64,000 nt of DNA from Chrysogorgia sp. JL179-B06 (GCA_035772405.1 JAYKKM010000341.1:107001-171000), one strand, 5' to 3'; shown: positions 19,882 to 33,049, counted from the first letter of the stretch. Notes: generated from the sequence alone by a model not told the origin. A program made the numbers and translations.

Positions 19882-20570
19882 GTTTAAGCCTAGTTTCACG
19901 AGCAAGTTTTCTTTGGCAAATTTCTTGCCAATTAAACTTGCTCGTGTATATGGTCAACAATTTTTCCTTGAAAAATCTTCCTTGACAAGTTTTATTTGCC
20001 CGTGTGAATGATTCAACAATGAGTTTTGGTCAAATTATTTCCCTTGACAAGTTTCGTTGCGGCTTAACGGAAGAACGAGTTCTACTGGCACCAATATCGA
20101 GAGGAAAACGGCTTTTACCACGAAGAAACAACTGGTCTGCACTGAGAACCGCAGACATTCACAAGGATTTGCGAGAAATTTTGTGCGAGAACTAGCGTGA
20201 TACCGCCGACCGTATATAGTCGTAGAAGTTTTGAAAGTTTTTTTCGTTAGCCTACATAATAATTGTACATTACAATAAATGTTTTCGTTTACTATCATAA
20301 AACAATCATATCTTGTCTTTATTTGATGTTCACACGAGCTTTCTTGGGTTTGAAGCGATTCCAAAAGAAGTGAAGTTGCTCGGTCTATCAATTTACCACC
20401 AGCTGTTCCCAATGCCATCGTGGCTACTGAGGTGTTCGATTCGTGACAATGCCTAAAGCCAACGTTTACACACAAGCAATTTGCTCGTGTGTATGAGTGC
20501 CAGCTTTTGAACAAGGAAACTTGTCAAGGAAAAACTTGTCATGTTCAAAATTTGCCCGTGTAAACGGCGT
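19882..20570. mobile_element. ~690-bp foldback MITE, after gene C
   Basis: Exact positional equivalent of 1362-2050 (shift 18520), with the same left-end TTTCACGAG variant. Confidence 0.6.
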
Positions 20571-21708
20571 GTCTAGCCTCCTTCGCAGGCATCACCGCGC
20601 TACGGCGTGTCTATTATGCGCATTTTTGCTAAACTATCCTGGCGGGCGTTCGTTTGGTTTGACAGTCACCTAAAGCCTTAATTATTCACGAATCGAACAT
20701 GCACGTTTGTTTACGACCGTAACTATAAGCTGATTTATAGACTTCTTTACCATTCGTGACGACCTGTAATGCCGCACGACTTTACGACTTGCTAACCATT
20801 CGTGTCCATTGTAGTATTGGACATGTATGAATGCATGGTTGAATTTGCCCCTCAACGTACTCTTCCAAATTGACTTCGTGAAACAACCCGAAATACGATA
20901 CTTTCTCCCGAAATTGAATAGTCTCCTTAGGCTTATGTGCGCCTTCACCTGATTATTTTCCTTTTGATCCCCCGGCTAGCCGATTCTTATTATTCGCTTC
21001 GGCGCCGAACGAAGCTATTAATATGGCAAGTTAATACAAATTCACTGTGACACTGCTGGAATTGCGTACGATGATAGCTCATTAACACCTGCATTCACTT
21101 TACTTACCCGTATGGTTGGTTAGGTGCAGACGGGGGGTACACCGACTTACCAGGCTCTTGTTATTACTTGGATTCAGGTCGGGATGCCCTGTTGTGATCT
21201 CCAATCTTGACCTGACCACCACCGTCTACACCTATCACACCGATTTTTATCGGTGGAAATGGCTTTTGATTACAGGGAGGGATGGTGGGCATTTTCGTAA
21301 TCTGCTCGCTTGTCGTGCTACTGATGCTCTGCTATGTGAAGTCTTCGCTGTGCCGTCAGTGGGCGTGATGATCAGCCACGCCTGGTGTGCCTATCGTATA
21401 GCCAGTCGCTTGCTCGCCCCAAGCCCTGCGCAGTTCATTAGTTGTTAACCTTGGTTATATACTAACCTCATTTAACACCTGCATTCACTTTACTTACCCG
21501 TATGGTTGGTTAGGTGCAGACGGGGGGTACACCGACTTACCAGGCTCTTGTTATTACTTGGATTCAGGTCGGGATGCCCTGTTGTGATCTCCAATCTTGA
21601 CCTGACCACCAAAAGTGATATATCCTATATATATATCACCCATCCAAGTAATATATTCCCCGTGATCCCCTCAACTGCACCAAACCACTGATACCACTGT
21701 TACTGCAG

Positions 21709-23246
21709 GTGAATATTGTCAATCTGGGACTGCACCCAGTGAATATTGCTAATCTGGGACTGCACCCAGTTAATATTGCCAATCTGGGACTGCACCCAGT
21801 GAGTATTGCCAATCTGGGACTGCACCCAGTGAATATTGCCAATCTGGGACTGCACCCAGTGAATATTGCCAATCTGGGACTGCACCCAGTGAATATTGCT
21901 AATCTGGGACTGCACCCAGTGAATATTGCCAATCTGGGACTGCACCCAGTGAATATTGCCAATCTGGGACCGCACCCAGTGAGTATTGCCAATCTGGGAC
22001 TGCACCCAGTGAATATTGCCAATCTGGGACTGCACCCAGTGAGTATTGCCAATCTGGGACTGCACCCAGTGAATATTGCCAATCTGGGACTGCACCCAGT
22101 GAATATTGCCAATCTGGGACTGCACCCAGTGAATGTTGCCAATCTGGGACTGCACCCAGTGCGTATTGCCAATCTGGGACTGCACCCAGTGAATATTGCC
22201 AATCTGGGACTGCACCCAGTGAATATTGCCAATCTGGGACTGCACCCAGTGAATATTGCCAATCTGGGACTGCACCCAGTGAATGTTGCCACTCTGGGAC
22301 TGCGCCCGGTGAGTATTGCCAATCTGGGACTGCACCCAGTGAATATTGCCAGTCTGGGACTGCACCCAGTGAATATTGCCAATCTGGGACTGCACCCAGT
22401 GACTATTGCCACTCTGGGACTGCACCCAGTGAATGTTACCAATCTGGGACTGCACCCAGTGAGTATTCCCAATCTGGGACTGCACCCAGTGAATATTGCC
22501 AATCTGGGACTGCACCCAGTGAATATTGCCAATCTGGGACTGCACCCAGTGAATGTTGCCACTCTGGGACTGCGCCCGGTGAGTATTGCCAATCTGGAAC
22601 TGCACCCAGTGAATATTGCCAGTCTGGGACTGCACCCAGTGAATATTGCCAATCTGGGACTGCACCCAGTGACTATTGCCACTCTGGGACTGCACCCAGT
22701 GAATGTTGCCACTCTGGGACTGCGCCCGGTGAGTATTGCCAATCTGGGACTGCACCCAGTGAATATTGCCAGTCTGGGACTGCACCCAGTGAATATTGCC
22801 AATCTGGGACTGCACCCAGTGACTATTGCCACTCTGGGACTGCACCCAGTGAATGTTGCCAATCTGGGACTGCACCCAGTGAGTATTCCCAATCTGGCAC
22901 TGCACCCAGTGAATATTGCCAATCTGGGACTGCACCCAGTGAATATTGCCAATCTGGGACTGCACCCAGTGACTATTGCCACTCTGGGACTGCACCCAGT
23001 GAATGTTGCCAATCTGGGACTGCACCCAGTGAGTATTGCCAATCTGGGACTGCACCCAGTGAATATTGCCAATCTGGGACTGTACCCAGTGAATAATGCC
23101 AATCTGGGACTGCACCCAGTGAATATTGCTAATCTGGGATTTCACCCAGTGCATATTGCCGATCTGGGACTGCACCTAGTGACTGCCAATCTGGAGTCGC
23201 ACCCAGTGTGCTGCACTGTCAATTTGGGGTTGTACCCAGTTTGTTA
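21709..23246. repeat. 30-bp minisatellite 1, copy 2 (~50 repeats)
   Basis: Nearly unit-for-unit identical to copy 1, including the order of variant repeats. It starts two units later because the irregular leading units of copy 1 (CTTCACTGCACC) are absent. Confidence 0.95.
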
Positions 23247-23603
23247 GAATGCCAGTAAGTGCGTAAAACAGTGTGCGAGAATGCAGTCTGCAGCTGCAAC
23301 CGGTTTGCTAGAATGCCACTACGTAAGTGCAACAGCATGGATGTAGTCTTGGACTGGATGTAGTCTTGGACGCACCCAGTTTGCTTTAGTGTCAGAAGTG
23401 TGTGCACTAATGATATGCGAGAATGTAATTTGGGACATGACTACCGATCAGGGGGGGGGGGGGGGGTTGCACCCAATAATGTGTAATAGTGCCCATATGA
23501 TAATATGCCCAATGACAAGCAGACAACATTTATTTATTAATTTATTTTTTTTTTGCCATAGAGTCTAAAATTTCTGTAGGTGTTCTTATATACAATTGGT
23601 AAG

Positions 23604-24508
23604 TGAATGCCAATCTGGGACTGCACCCAGTGAATGCCAATCTGGTGCTGGCACCCAGTATGCTAGAAATGCCAGTCTGGGACTGCACCCAGTATGCTAG
23701 AATGCCATTTTGGGAATGCCCCCAGTTTGCTAGAAATGCCAGTCTGGGACTGCACCCAGTTTGCTAGAATGCCAGTCTGGGACTGCACCCAGTATGCTAG
23801 AATGCCATTTTGGGAATGTACCCAGTTTGCTAGAAATGCCAGTCTGGGACTGCGCCCAGTTTGTTAGAAATGCCAGTCTAGGACTGCACCCAGTTTGCTA
23901 GAAATGCCAGTCTGGGACTGCACCCAGTTTTCTAGAATGCCATTTTGGGACTGCACCCAGTTTTCTAGAATGCCATTTTGGGACTGCACCCAGTTTGCTA
24001 GAATGCCATTTTGGGAATGCACCCAGTTTGCTAGAAATGGCAGTCTGGAACTGCACCCAGTATGCTAGAATGCCATTTTGGGAATGCACCCAGTTTGCTA
24101 GAATGCCATGGACTGCACCCAGTTTGCTAGAAATGCCAGTCTGGGACTGCACCCAGTTTGCTAGAAATGCCATTTTGGGAATGCACCCAGTTTGCTAGAA
24201 ATGCTAGTCTGGGACTGCACCCAGTATGCTAGAATGCCATTTTTGGGAATGCACCCAGTTTGCTAGAAATGCCAGTCTGGGACTGCACCCAGTATGCTAG
24301 AATGCCATTTTGGGAATGCACCCTGCAGTTTGCTAGAATGCCATTTTGGGAATGCACCGCTAGAATGCCAGTCTGGGACTGCACCCAGTTTGCTAGAAAT
24401 GCCATTTTGGGAATGCACCCAGTTTGCTAGAATGCCAGTCTGGGACTGCACCCAGTTTGCTAGAAATGCCAGTCTGGGACTTGCGCTTAGTTTGCTAGGA
24501 TGCCCGTC
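23604..24508. repeat. 33/34-bp minisatellite 2, copy 2 (shortened)
   Basis: The same unit types as 5122-6330, but an early block of about 11 repeats is missing. One extra unit with TTTTCTAGAATG is present near 23935-23965. Confidence 0.93.
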
Positions 24509-24694
24509 TGGGGTTATACTTGCTGTCGACCTTAATGTCACTTAGCGCAAGATGCATTGGTGAGTCGAATTTATTGGAGCTTGTAGTAATTTCCCCAGAG
24601 CGCAAAGAAAAACAACTTTACAATGCTGTGCAGCACGCTACCCAAAGTAGAGTATGTATATATTTGTTCAGGTCTAGAGGCGGATAAAATCTTT

Positions 24695-25080
24695 CTAAAA
24701 TCTCAAATGTGACCGGGAGACGCTGCCGGATAGCCCCACCTTGGGCTTTATTCCCCTTAAGACGCCTTGTCGTCGTAGACAATTGCTCACAGGATTGGCC
24801 AAACCATGTTCGATGTGCAAAAAACGCACGCCTGCTAAAGATACTTTAATTGACTCAGCTTTTAATACGCGCGAAAGGTGCGATGCAAAAGTCATTAATG
24901 TCCACTCGCTTGCGGCAGAGGGGAACCATTCTTGTTCACCGACTGGCTCCAGTGACAAAACTCTAAGAATCTGCGTTGAGCAGTCGAATATGTTCGCCGA
25001 GTTGACCCATGAGCCAGACCTTGGCACATCAACGCCCTTGTTCTATTTGTCAGAGCTGCAATGTCAGCCGCGCTAGCCAA
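24695..25080 (-). pseudogene. Tyrosine recombinase N-terminal domain remnant, Ngaro copy 2
   Basis: Same domain as 6517-6901. One extra A in the run at about 24830 (six A instead of five) restores a longer frame here: 24695-25027 reads through S-I-K-V-S-L-A-G-V-R-F into L-H-I-E-H-G-L-A-N-P, with R-R-Q-G-V-L-R-G-I-K further on. This is the typical end of the core-binding domain. The frameshift before it, near 24900, remains, and the catalytic domain is absent. Confidence 0.72.
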
Positions 25081-25429
25081 TCGTGAGGTGTGTTCACGGA
25101 TGTCGGGTTGGCTTGCTGTGCTAGTCGGCTGGAAGCCTGCATGTTAAAACGAGACGAAGCATCAACCACCACATTAGTTTTACGGCACATATGTAGCCAT
25201 CGGTTTGAAGTTGTGTCGCGCAGACACGAGAAAAATTGCGCGAATGCGGTGCATTATCTTGTCATCTTTTGCCGGACGTGATGACAGAAACTACGCTCTC
25301 TTTGTCGCACAGGAACTGAACGCATTTACGAGACCACTCCCTATCCCAAATATGGCATGTGAGCACAATGGGGTACAGTTCGTTATAAGCGATTGCCAAA
25401 GGCCGTTGTGACGCTGACCAGGTGTTTTT
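25064..25429 (-). pseudogene. RNase H domain remnant, Ngaro copy 2
   Basis: Equivalent of 6885-7250 with the same E, D and D blocks (A-I-A-Y-N-E-L; F-L-C-D-K-E-S-V-V; V-V-V-D-A-S-S-R-F) and the same stop and frameshift, so the lesions predate unit duplication. Confidence 0.75.
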
Positions 25430-25439
25430 ACTAGTTTAG

Positions 25440-25580
25440 TTGACCTCTTTGAATGGTTACGACGTTCGCGAACTTTTACATTATTTAGACGACTATTTTA
25501 CCATGGGCCCCGCAGGTATGGGTATTTGCGCAATTCTGTTTAAAGCCATCAATCGCCGGAGAAGTGCGACGGGCCTACCA
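25440..25580 (+). pseudogene. Inverted reverse-transcriptase fragment, Ngaro copy 2
   Basis: Plus-strand L-L-H-Y-L-D-D-Y-F-T-M-G-P as in copy 1, opposite in strand to the RNase H and recombinase remnants. Confidence 0.65.
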
Positions 25581-25621
25581 CCCGCCTCAGGGTTCGAGCA
25601 TAAGCCGAAGGGAAGAGACAC

Positions 25622-26520
25622 TCGTCTATTATTAACAGATGTTTATACCCTTTACTTTCCGGCGATCCGGATGTATAATTAATTGCATCTGTAAGCTAGT
25701 TCGTTAAGTTTATTTGTGAGGCCTGCACGTGGACTTTTGGCAAAGTTCGTAAAAATGGTTCGACGCTGCGGCTTTGAGGCGAAATGCGCGATCGTAATTA
25801 TACCAACACACGCCGCTGTAACGCTTGGCGGGCCATGCGTATAATGAGCGCCATGTAAGCCAGCAGATCGCGCGATCTACGTGTAAAGGCAGCTGAAACC
25901 ATGCATGTCAACATATCTAACACCTCTTGTTTCTTTCGCGCGGTGACTACAGTTACAGGCACGATCGAGCCCCTTTTGATGATAAATGAAGGCGATTCGG
26001 TCGTTGGGGCCTCTAAATTTTTGGCCATCTCGAGAAACTAATTTTCTAGTGTTGTCGAGACGACTTTCGGTGGGATTGGCGAGAGACCGGGCCCGAAGGA
26101 AAAACGCTTGGTAATTCAGAGCATTTGTCAAGAAGTTCGAGCGTCCAGTTTCGCCTGCGTTTGCCTGAATGTAGAGTTCCCTGCCCGGGGACTTGCAATG
26201 CCAACAAATAAAGGAGCAGTTAACATACCTTGCTGTGAGTGACGGCTATGAATCGCTGGTCATACCTGAACCGAACGGGCCATTGCGACTCCATACCTTT
26301 TCTCCGCACTGTTTCCCGGAGTGGTGTCGCCAAGTTGCTCGAGAGCCTGGATTCGTCCGTGTTGTCCTGACTGTTGTCCATTCGCTTGCGCTACAGCTTG
26401 CGTTACCACTTCGACCAAGCTAGTTCGGAATTTGATTGACTGGAAGGCAAGTGACCAATTGATATTTGTTCGTGCGTGTATCGTACCACTGCTACTCCCT
26501 CCGTCGTTCCCTGTCTCCAT
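25622..26520 (-). pseudogene. Gag-like ORF remnant, Ngaro copy 2 (fuller version)
   Basis: The minus-strand segments include the start at about 26520 (M-E-T-G-N-D-G-G-S-S-S-G), then D-M-L-T-C-M-V, and L-A-Y-M-A-L-I-I-R-M-A-R-Q-A-L. In a shifted frame Y-N-Y-D-R-A-F-R-L-K-A-A-A-S follows. The last two motifs recall the conserved block of gag-like ORFs in this class (helix, then an Arg/Lys-Ala-rich stretch), but I cannot verify that without a search. Several stops and frameshifts. Confidence 0.42.
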
Positions 26521-26945
26521 TTCTATTTTCGCAATCTGCTCGCTTGTCGTGCTACTGATGCTCTGCTATGTGAAGTCTTCGCTGTGCCGTCAGTGGGCGT
26601 AATGATCAGCCACGCGTGGTGTGCCTATCGTATAGCCAGTCGCTTGCTCGCCCCAAGCCCTGCGCAGTTCATTAGTTGTTAACCTTGGTTATATACTAAC
26701 CTCATTTAAAATAAAATATTTTACTAACCTTCAAACATTACAACTAACTCCATATGACCCAGCGTTTCGCCACTCCAATCTAGTGTCGAAATTTTGGGTC
26801 ATGGATATATGCAGTAACTTTTAAGTTACGTTCAAAAAACTATTTATTAAACCCAGAGTAGCGTCAAACTATGTCTGATTTATTGGTTGCGTTGGGACAT
26901 TATTTATTAATTAAGATACCTACATAAATTATAAAACACTATAGC

Positions 26946-27304
26946 GTGGTTCACATGAGCAACGAAAGTAAAGCATAAGCAACGTAAATAAGAAATAAGA
27001 AAGTAATAAGAAAGTAAAAGAAAGTAAAGAAAGTAAAGTAAAGCATGAGCATAAGCAACGAAAATAAAGCATGACTTTTGCTCTGGGACGTACGAAGATA
27101 AAACAACGACAATGTTTCTTTGACTTTGTTTCCTCTTTTGTTTTGCTCTTGCCAGCCTTATGCTTCTTATATATGCTTGGCTTATGCTTCTTATAATCAT
27201 GATTATGTATTTATGTCCATCTTTATGTCGCAGGCTTGACTTCATTCCTGTGTTTGCCTTTTGTCTTGTCCTTATGATTATGATTATGCTCACGTGTGAA
27301 CCAC
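26946..27304. mobile_element. Upstream MITE, pseudogene copy 2
   Basis: Equivalent of 8525-8883, with the same internal AAGTAAAG expansion. Confidence 0.7.
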
Positions 27305-27411
27305 TTCAGTATGTCACATTAAGCCTCTCATATACCCAACTGCGAGTATTTCATCTAGCCACGACCTTGGAGAAATTTCCGATCAAGTATATCTTAATTA
27401 CCTGCAGCAAC

Positions 27412-28125
27412 ATGGCGTTATTTTCTATGTCATCTTTGGCACTCAAATGGAGTTATTTCTTTTTAGTAGGCAGTGTGATTGGTTTTACTGAGTACAGCAA
27501 TGTTTATATGAAACAACTTGGCTTCAGCCCATCTCAGATTGGATTGACATCACTTATGGGCATACAGCACTTACATGTATGCTTACCGCTGTTCGGATAT
27601 CGCGGGGACAGATTTCGAGCAAGGAAACTCGTTTTAGTCGTAATGACCGCAGTGATTATCCTAACATCTCTCGCTCCTCTCTTGCCACTTGTCGTGTCTT
27701 TCCCAACATGCTTCGTAAACCCGAATAAGACCCAAACGAATCGCACCAGTGATCTTTCGAAGGTATTCTTTCAGAACGTTAGCCGGCGTGACGTGTCTGT
27801 CAACAGATCATCGGACACTTTTCTACTTCCAACAAACGTACAAAACGATTCCAGATTTACGCCGAATTCCACAGGTGTGAAAATGCCAACTCCAGTAGAG
27901 AAGGTGAAGCGGAACAACTATATTCCTTGGCTGAGCACTCTTTTTGTATTCATGCATCGTCAAAGCGCTTTTTACAGTTTTACTTCGAGGTATCTTATCT
28001 CTAGAAAACGTGGCTACAATGACGTATATTAAAGAAGAGAGAGCACGCTACGGCAGATACAGCATGTGGATACACGTTGGGGTCTGTGCCACTCTCCTAG
28101 GCATTGGTTTGTTTGCTTCCCACAC
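27412..28125 (+). pseudogene. Truncated MFSD6-like transporter pseudogene, copy B2
   Basis: Identical lesions to B1: the 6-bp insertion giving L-H-V-C, the 2-bp deletion after the ATG at 27952, and truncation after TTCCCACAC at 28125. It is about as long as B1, and its first 290 codons of open frame (with upstream extension) translate identically. Not expected to make a working transporter because the C-terminal domain is missing. Confidence 0.88.
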
Positions 28126-28505
28126 TTGGGAAGGTTAGGGAAGGTTGGGGTTGGGTTTCCTTAATACTAATAAAAGGATCGTCCAGAAGACTAGTGCTCG
28201 CGGGCGCTGACAAAGAACGCCCGGGATGTAGTAAGACCCCTTCGAGTAGCTGATAAGAGCTGCCACGTTCTCCAAGACGACTTGAGATAAACCAAGGGTT
28301 CTTTCAAATTGCCCTACTCGATTTGGTCCGTACTCAGAACTAAGCCCCGCGATCCCTTCGCAGACGCATCTCAAGAGCAAATCAAAGAACTGTCCAAGAT
28401 TTGGTATCACATTGGGCATTTATACATAAAAACAAATCTGTCTGTCTTTTGGCGGTGTCATACGGTCAGCGGTGGTAACATATCTGGTTGAATACTTCAT
28501 TAAAG
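28126..28505. other. G-rich junction and unassigned sequence after pseudogene B2
   Basis: The same G-rich run and unique sequence as 9705-10084; no recognised gene. Confidence 0.4.
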
Positions 28506-28891
28506 CGAGCATGAATCTTGATGTATACTTTATATAATATGTAATAAACGTGATATGCGTATATGAATCAAGATATAAACTTAACATACGGATCTTGATA
28601 CAAATATACGATTCTTGATATAAATATATGAATCTTGGTATAAATGTAAATAAATTGAATCTTGATATAAATATGCGAATCTTGATACAAATATACGATT
28701 CTTGATATAAATATATGAATCTTGATATAAATATATGAATCTTGTTATAAATATATAAATCTTGATATAAATATATTGAATCTTGATATAAATATGCGAA
28801 TCTTGATATAAATATACGAATCTTGATATAAATATATATAAATCTTGATATAAACAAATACATCTTAATATAAATATGTGGATCTTGATGT
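28506..28891. repeat. 20-bp AT-rich minisatellite, copy 2
   Basis: The same unit and length as 10085-10470; essentially unchanged. Confidence 0.93.
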
Positions 28892-29023
28892 TTTGTCCCT
28901 TTTGTAAAAGCATAGAAACGACTACCAAGGGAACAACAGTTCAACTGGAAACAATCATGCCTGGTTGTTCTTAAAGATTGACACTGTGCAGCCATGGAAA
29001 TTGAACGATTGTGGAGCTTGCAT

Positions 29024-29299
29024 CTAGATATTTGTGGCTTGGTTTTCAACGCGAAGCTGGGCATCAGAGTTAGCCTTATCAGTTGTTTCCAGCACCAAAG
29101 ACGTTGGGGGTGATGATTGCATAAGGTCTGGTTTGCTGTAAGTAGAGCTGCAGCGACTAGACTGAATGGAAGGATTGCTCTCGCCCGAGACGAAGCGACT
29201 TAGAATATTCGACATGTTTTCCTTCTGCTGGAAAAGAGCCCTCGAGCTGTGACCAGTGACAGCCTTGGTGTGCCGAGCCTCTATGTCGTGGTCGTACAA
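29024..29299 (-). pseudogene. Possible tyrosine-recombinase-like C-terminal fragment, copy 2
   Basis: The best-preserved version: an extra G near 29231 keeps [14 protein letters not shown] in frame with [11 protein letters not shown] for 91 codons. The T-G-H box is the main argument for a recombinase. No start or catalytic tyrosine can be assigned. Tentative. Confidence 0.37.
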
Positions 29300-29413
29300 A
29301 ACTGTGACAGACGTTTTTTCTAGAGAGTTTTTCTAGTGCAAACTGACGAATATGTTGTGTTATTTAATCACTCGTGAGCGGCAAGTAAAAACAGTTTCTA
29401 TTTCGTTCCTTAC

Positions 29414-29531
29414 CATTAAAAATCTTCATGCCATATTTTGTGGCCGTTTTAGTTTTCTCAGCGATAGAATTTTCTATCAAACTCTCCAAAAATTCCTCGG
29501 AAACGTCTGCAAAACGAGAGTTTACTGCCAT
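29414..29531 (-). pseudogene. First-exon-like fragment of Crypton/KCTD1-like gene, copy 2
   Basis: Same 118-bp segment as 10992-11109: ATG at 29531, N-S-R-F-A-D-V-S-E-E-F-L near the start, and splice-donor-like GTAAGG beyond 29414. Confidence 0.5.
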
Positions 29532-29642
29532 GTTTTTCAGGTTTGTTTTCATTTTTCCCAAACGTTGTCTATCACGAATAGACAACGGTTGAGTGCCAAT
29601 CAAAATGCAGCATTTGTAATAGACAATGGTTGGGTGTATACT

Positions 29643-30230
29643 AATTAACAATTAGACAACGAGTCCGAGTTGTCTATGAGAGAATAGTCAACGAAGGCGA
29701 AGCCTGAGTTGACTATTCGCTCATAGACAACGAGGACGAGTTGTCTAATTGTTTTAGTAGAAACAAATTAGTGTACTAGTACAAATCATGCATTCTCCAA
29801 AAAATTATCCAATTGATCCGGTTGAGTAGCCAATCAGAATGCAGCATTTGTAATAGACCATGGTCAGTTTCTACTAATTAACAATTAGTCACTGAAGTCG
29901 AGGTGACTATCGTTGATTAGTAGAAACTTGCCATGGTCTATTACAAATGCTGCATTCTGATTGGCTACTCAACCGTTGTCTATTCGTGATAGACAACGTT
30001 TGGGAAACGCGCTCAAAACAATGGTAGAAAACTCTCGTTTTGGGGAGGTTTCACATGAGTTTTTGGATAATTTTTTGGAGAATGTATGATTTGTAATAGT
30101 CCACTAATTTGTTTCTACTAAAACAATTAGACAACTCGTCCTCGTTGTCTATGAGCGAATAGTCAACTCAGGCTTCGCCTTCGTTGACTATTCGCTCATA
30201 GACAACTCGGACTCGTTGTCTAATTGTTAA
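29643..30230. repeat. Giant palindrome (foldback element), copy 2, left arm deleted
   Basis: Equivalent of 11221-11876. Part of the left arm is gone: ATTATCC is followed by AATTGATCCGG and then GGTTGAGTAGCC. The right arm is complete, so the arms are now unequal. Confidence 0.85.
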
Positions 30231-30754
30231 ATATTTACCGAGTCGCGAAGCGGCGAGGTAAATATAACGATAATCACCGAGACTGAGGTGACTAATTGTT
30301 TTAGTATAATTTCAGGCTTGAACTGAACATTCAATTGAGAAGTTTTAGACAGACAGTTTGAACTGTTATGCTCGATGTTTTCTTCACGCTTGACAGCTAT
30401 CAAAAACACACTAACGATCAAAACGGACGTAAAAATACAAATAATTATACGATAAACAACTTCCTCACCCTTAGACAGTTCTATCTTGAGAGAAATCTGA
30501 TATGTATAATGTCTTTATGCTAAGTTTTTGAGCCTTTTCGACGATTTTTTAGTTATAATAATATAGTCGCCATTTTGAAAAAAAATTCGTCATATTTTAG
30601 AAACCATACATCAAAATGATGATTCCGAGAGGGGACGGTTACAAAAAAACACTTTTTCAAGTATGATTTCTACTAAAGTGATAAGCGTAGCGCGGTGACT
30701 ATCGTCTCAGATTTACTGCCAATCAGAACTCGTTTAAGCTCAGAAATTATACTA

Positions 30755-31150
30755 AGAGCAGATAGTCAACGAGGGCGAAGCCCGAGTTGACTATCTGCTC
30801 TTAGTAGAAACTGACCATGGTCTATTACAAATGCTGCATTCTGATTGGCTACTCAACCGTTGTCTATTCGTGATAGACAACGTTTGGGAAACGCGCTCAA
30901 AACAATGGCAGAAAACTCTCGCTTTGGGGAGGTTTCACGTGAGTTTTTGATAATTTTTTTGAGAATGCATGATTTGTAATAGTCCACTAATTTGTTTCTA
31001 CTAAAACAATTAGACAACTCGTCCTCGTTGTCTATGAGCGAATAGTCAACTCAGGCTTCGCCTTCGTTGACTATTCGCTCATAGACAACTCGGACTCGTT
31101 GTCTAATTGTTAAATAGACAACGAGGGCGAGTTGTCTAATTGTTTTAGTA
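30755..31150. repeat. Half-foldback element, copy 2
   Basis: Equivalent of 12401-12797, with the same leading hairpin and M-A-E-N-S-R-F start. One G is missing in GTTTTTGATAATT near 30950. Confidence 0.8.
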
Positions 31151-31837
31151 TCAACCATAAACAACCTTTCTAACATTTGTTCCAAATTTTCAGATAGTTT
31201 TACCTTTTGTTTGTAGAAGTCTCCCATTCAAAATGTAGAGTTGCTCGATGATACATGATAAACAATCGCTCACAAAAAACGAGATTGTAATTATTACTTT
31301 GCTTCACATTTGGTATAGATATACTCCATATATTGGTATAGATATACTCCTTATGCCTATAGGCATAAGCAAATTCATTTTCTTATTCGAAAATGTCAAA
31401 CTGAACAATTTTCCATTACTTTCGGGCCAATGTCACTCGTATATCAATTTTAGCGGACGCCATGTTTGGACTAGATTCCAGGTTTGGCCGTGCAGCTTGA
31501 ATATGTCGTGGCTTCTGATTGGTCAGGATAGGAATATTCCAGCATAAGGTTTGTGATTGGGTAACGCTACTCACCGTTTATCACCAATAGACAGTGAGTA
31601 GCTCAGCCAATCAGAATGCCGAATTTGTAATAGACCACTAGTTGGTTGATACTAATTACCTATAGTCTTGCGTTTGAAGATAATTCTGTCGTAACACTTT
31701 TAGCAAGCTACTTATAAGTCTAAAATATGTCAGCGAGATTGTACAGCGAAATTGTACAGCGAAGTCTAGCGTGAGGACAATGATGTGAGCATAACGCATT
31801 TGTCTTGGTGCGTATATAGGGATACGTATATAATATA

Positions 31838-33034
31838 GTAAAAAAGTTGAGTGCTGCGTAGACAGTGTTTTGAATATTATATATCTTTGAACAATACACG
31901 GGTCCCTTGCCTGATTTCTTCTGCAGATTTATCGATGACTGTTTAGGAACAGCGTCGTGCTCACGTGTCCTTTTAGAGCAGTTCATCAACTTTGTTGATG
32001 ATTTTCATCCTGCTCTGAAGATCACGTGGGAAATCCGTGAGACCTCTGTGTCGTTCCTTGATATTTTAATTTCGATTGACAAGCTTACTGACTCCCATAG
32101 TTATCTTCTATTTTCATCCTCTCATCCCAACCACACTAAGCAATCCATCCCTTACTCTCAATTCTTGCGTCTTCGCCGCTTATGGGGTTCCTTTAGTTCT
32201 AACATTTCATTCTTTCAATTTTAAAGTTAAAAATATTATCAATCGGAATTTTCACATTTTACAAAATGATCCTGAGACGTCAGCCATTTTCACCGATACC
32301 CCTTTGGTATCTTTTCGCCGTAATAAAAACATTCGTGACTCTCGGCACCAGCGGGAATATTTTCTTGCGGCTGTTCCCGCTGCAACACATTCCCTTTTCT
32401 CAATCCCACTACAGTTATTACTGCCCCCAAATTCGACCATACAATCCGTCATACTTTTTCATGCACGTCCACCAACATCATTTATTGCATTTCTTGCTAT
32501 AAATGCCCTAAAATCCACATCGGTGAAACTGGGCGACACCTTTCAGACAGGTTTGCAACAATGATGTTGACAAACCTGTAGCCCGCCATTTCAACAGCTC
32601 CAACCATTTGGTTTCAGACATGAAAGTCTGTGCCATCCTTCCCATCTCAGGTGGTAACGATAACCGCAAACGGCAAGAGAAGCGTCTCATTTTTAAACTT
32701 GGCACCACACATCCTCTTGGTCTTAACGAACGTTTTTCTTTTATTTAATTTCCTACAAGTTTTTTGTTATTTTAGTTTGCTTGGAACTTTTTATTATTAG
32801 CTTATGCACTTTCATTCCTTTTCAAGTTTTTGTTTCTTACTGCTAATATATTATCGCCTAATCCCCTTGGATATTGGACCTGTCATTTCTCCCTCCCCCT
32901 CAGTCTGTTTGCTGATCAACTGTAAAAATAGCAAATGATTTAACTTTTCCCATCTCATCAATTGTTAGTTTGTTTATCTCCCGTGCATTTTACTCTGACG
33001 AAGGGCTCCGCTTTTTACCACCTTTTCAATTTGC
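31838..33034 (+). mobile_element. Penelope-like element fragment, copy 2 (no hAT insert)
   Basis: The best copy for reading the 3' domain. After the RT end (F-C-R-F-I-D-D-C-L near 31915) and a frameshift come L-Q-N-D-P-E-T and S-F-R-R-N-K-N-I-R-D. A GIY-YIG-type endonuclease region then reads I-Y-C-I-S-C-Y-K-C-P-K-I-H-I-G-E-T-G-R-H-L at about 32484-32550, and the closing block has F-N-S-S-N-H and L-G-L-N-E-R-F at about 32590-32745. These are typical of Penelope-like elements. The 15-bp repeat TACGTATATAATATA flanks it at 31823-31837 and 33035-33049. About 35 bp are deleted near 32341. Inactive. Confidence 0.75.
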
Positions 33035-33049
33035 TACGTATATAATATA

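Larger units (their letters stand above)
21084..26707 (-). mobile_element. Degenerate Ngaro/DIRS-type retrotransposon, copy 2
   Basis: Unit-2 copy of the element at 2564-8286, in the same orientation, with the same split direct repeats (B2 21084-21220, B1 21474-21610, A1 26524-26707) and the same target edges. It keeps the 242-bp gag-side segment lost in copy 1 and has about 300 bp less of minisatellite 2. Confidence 0.78.
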
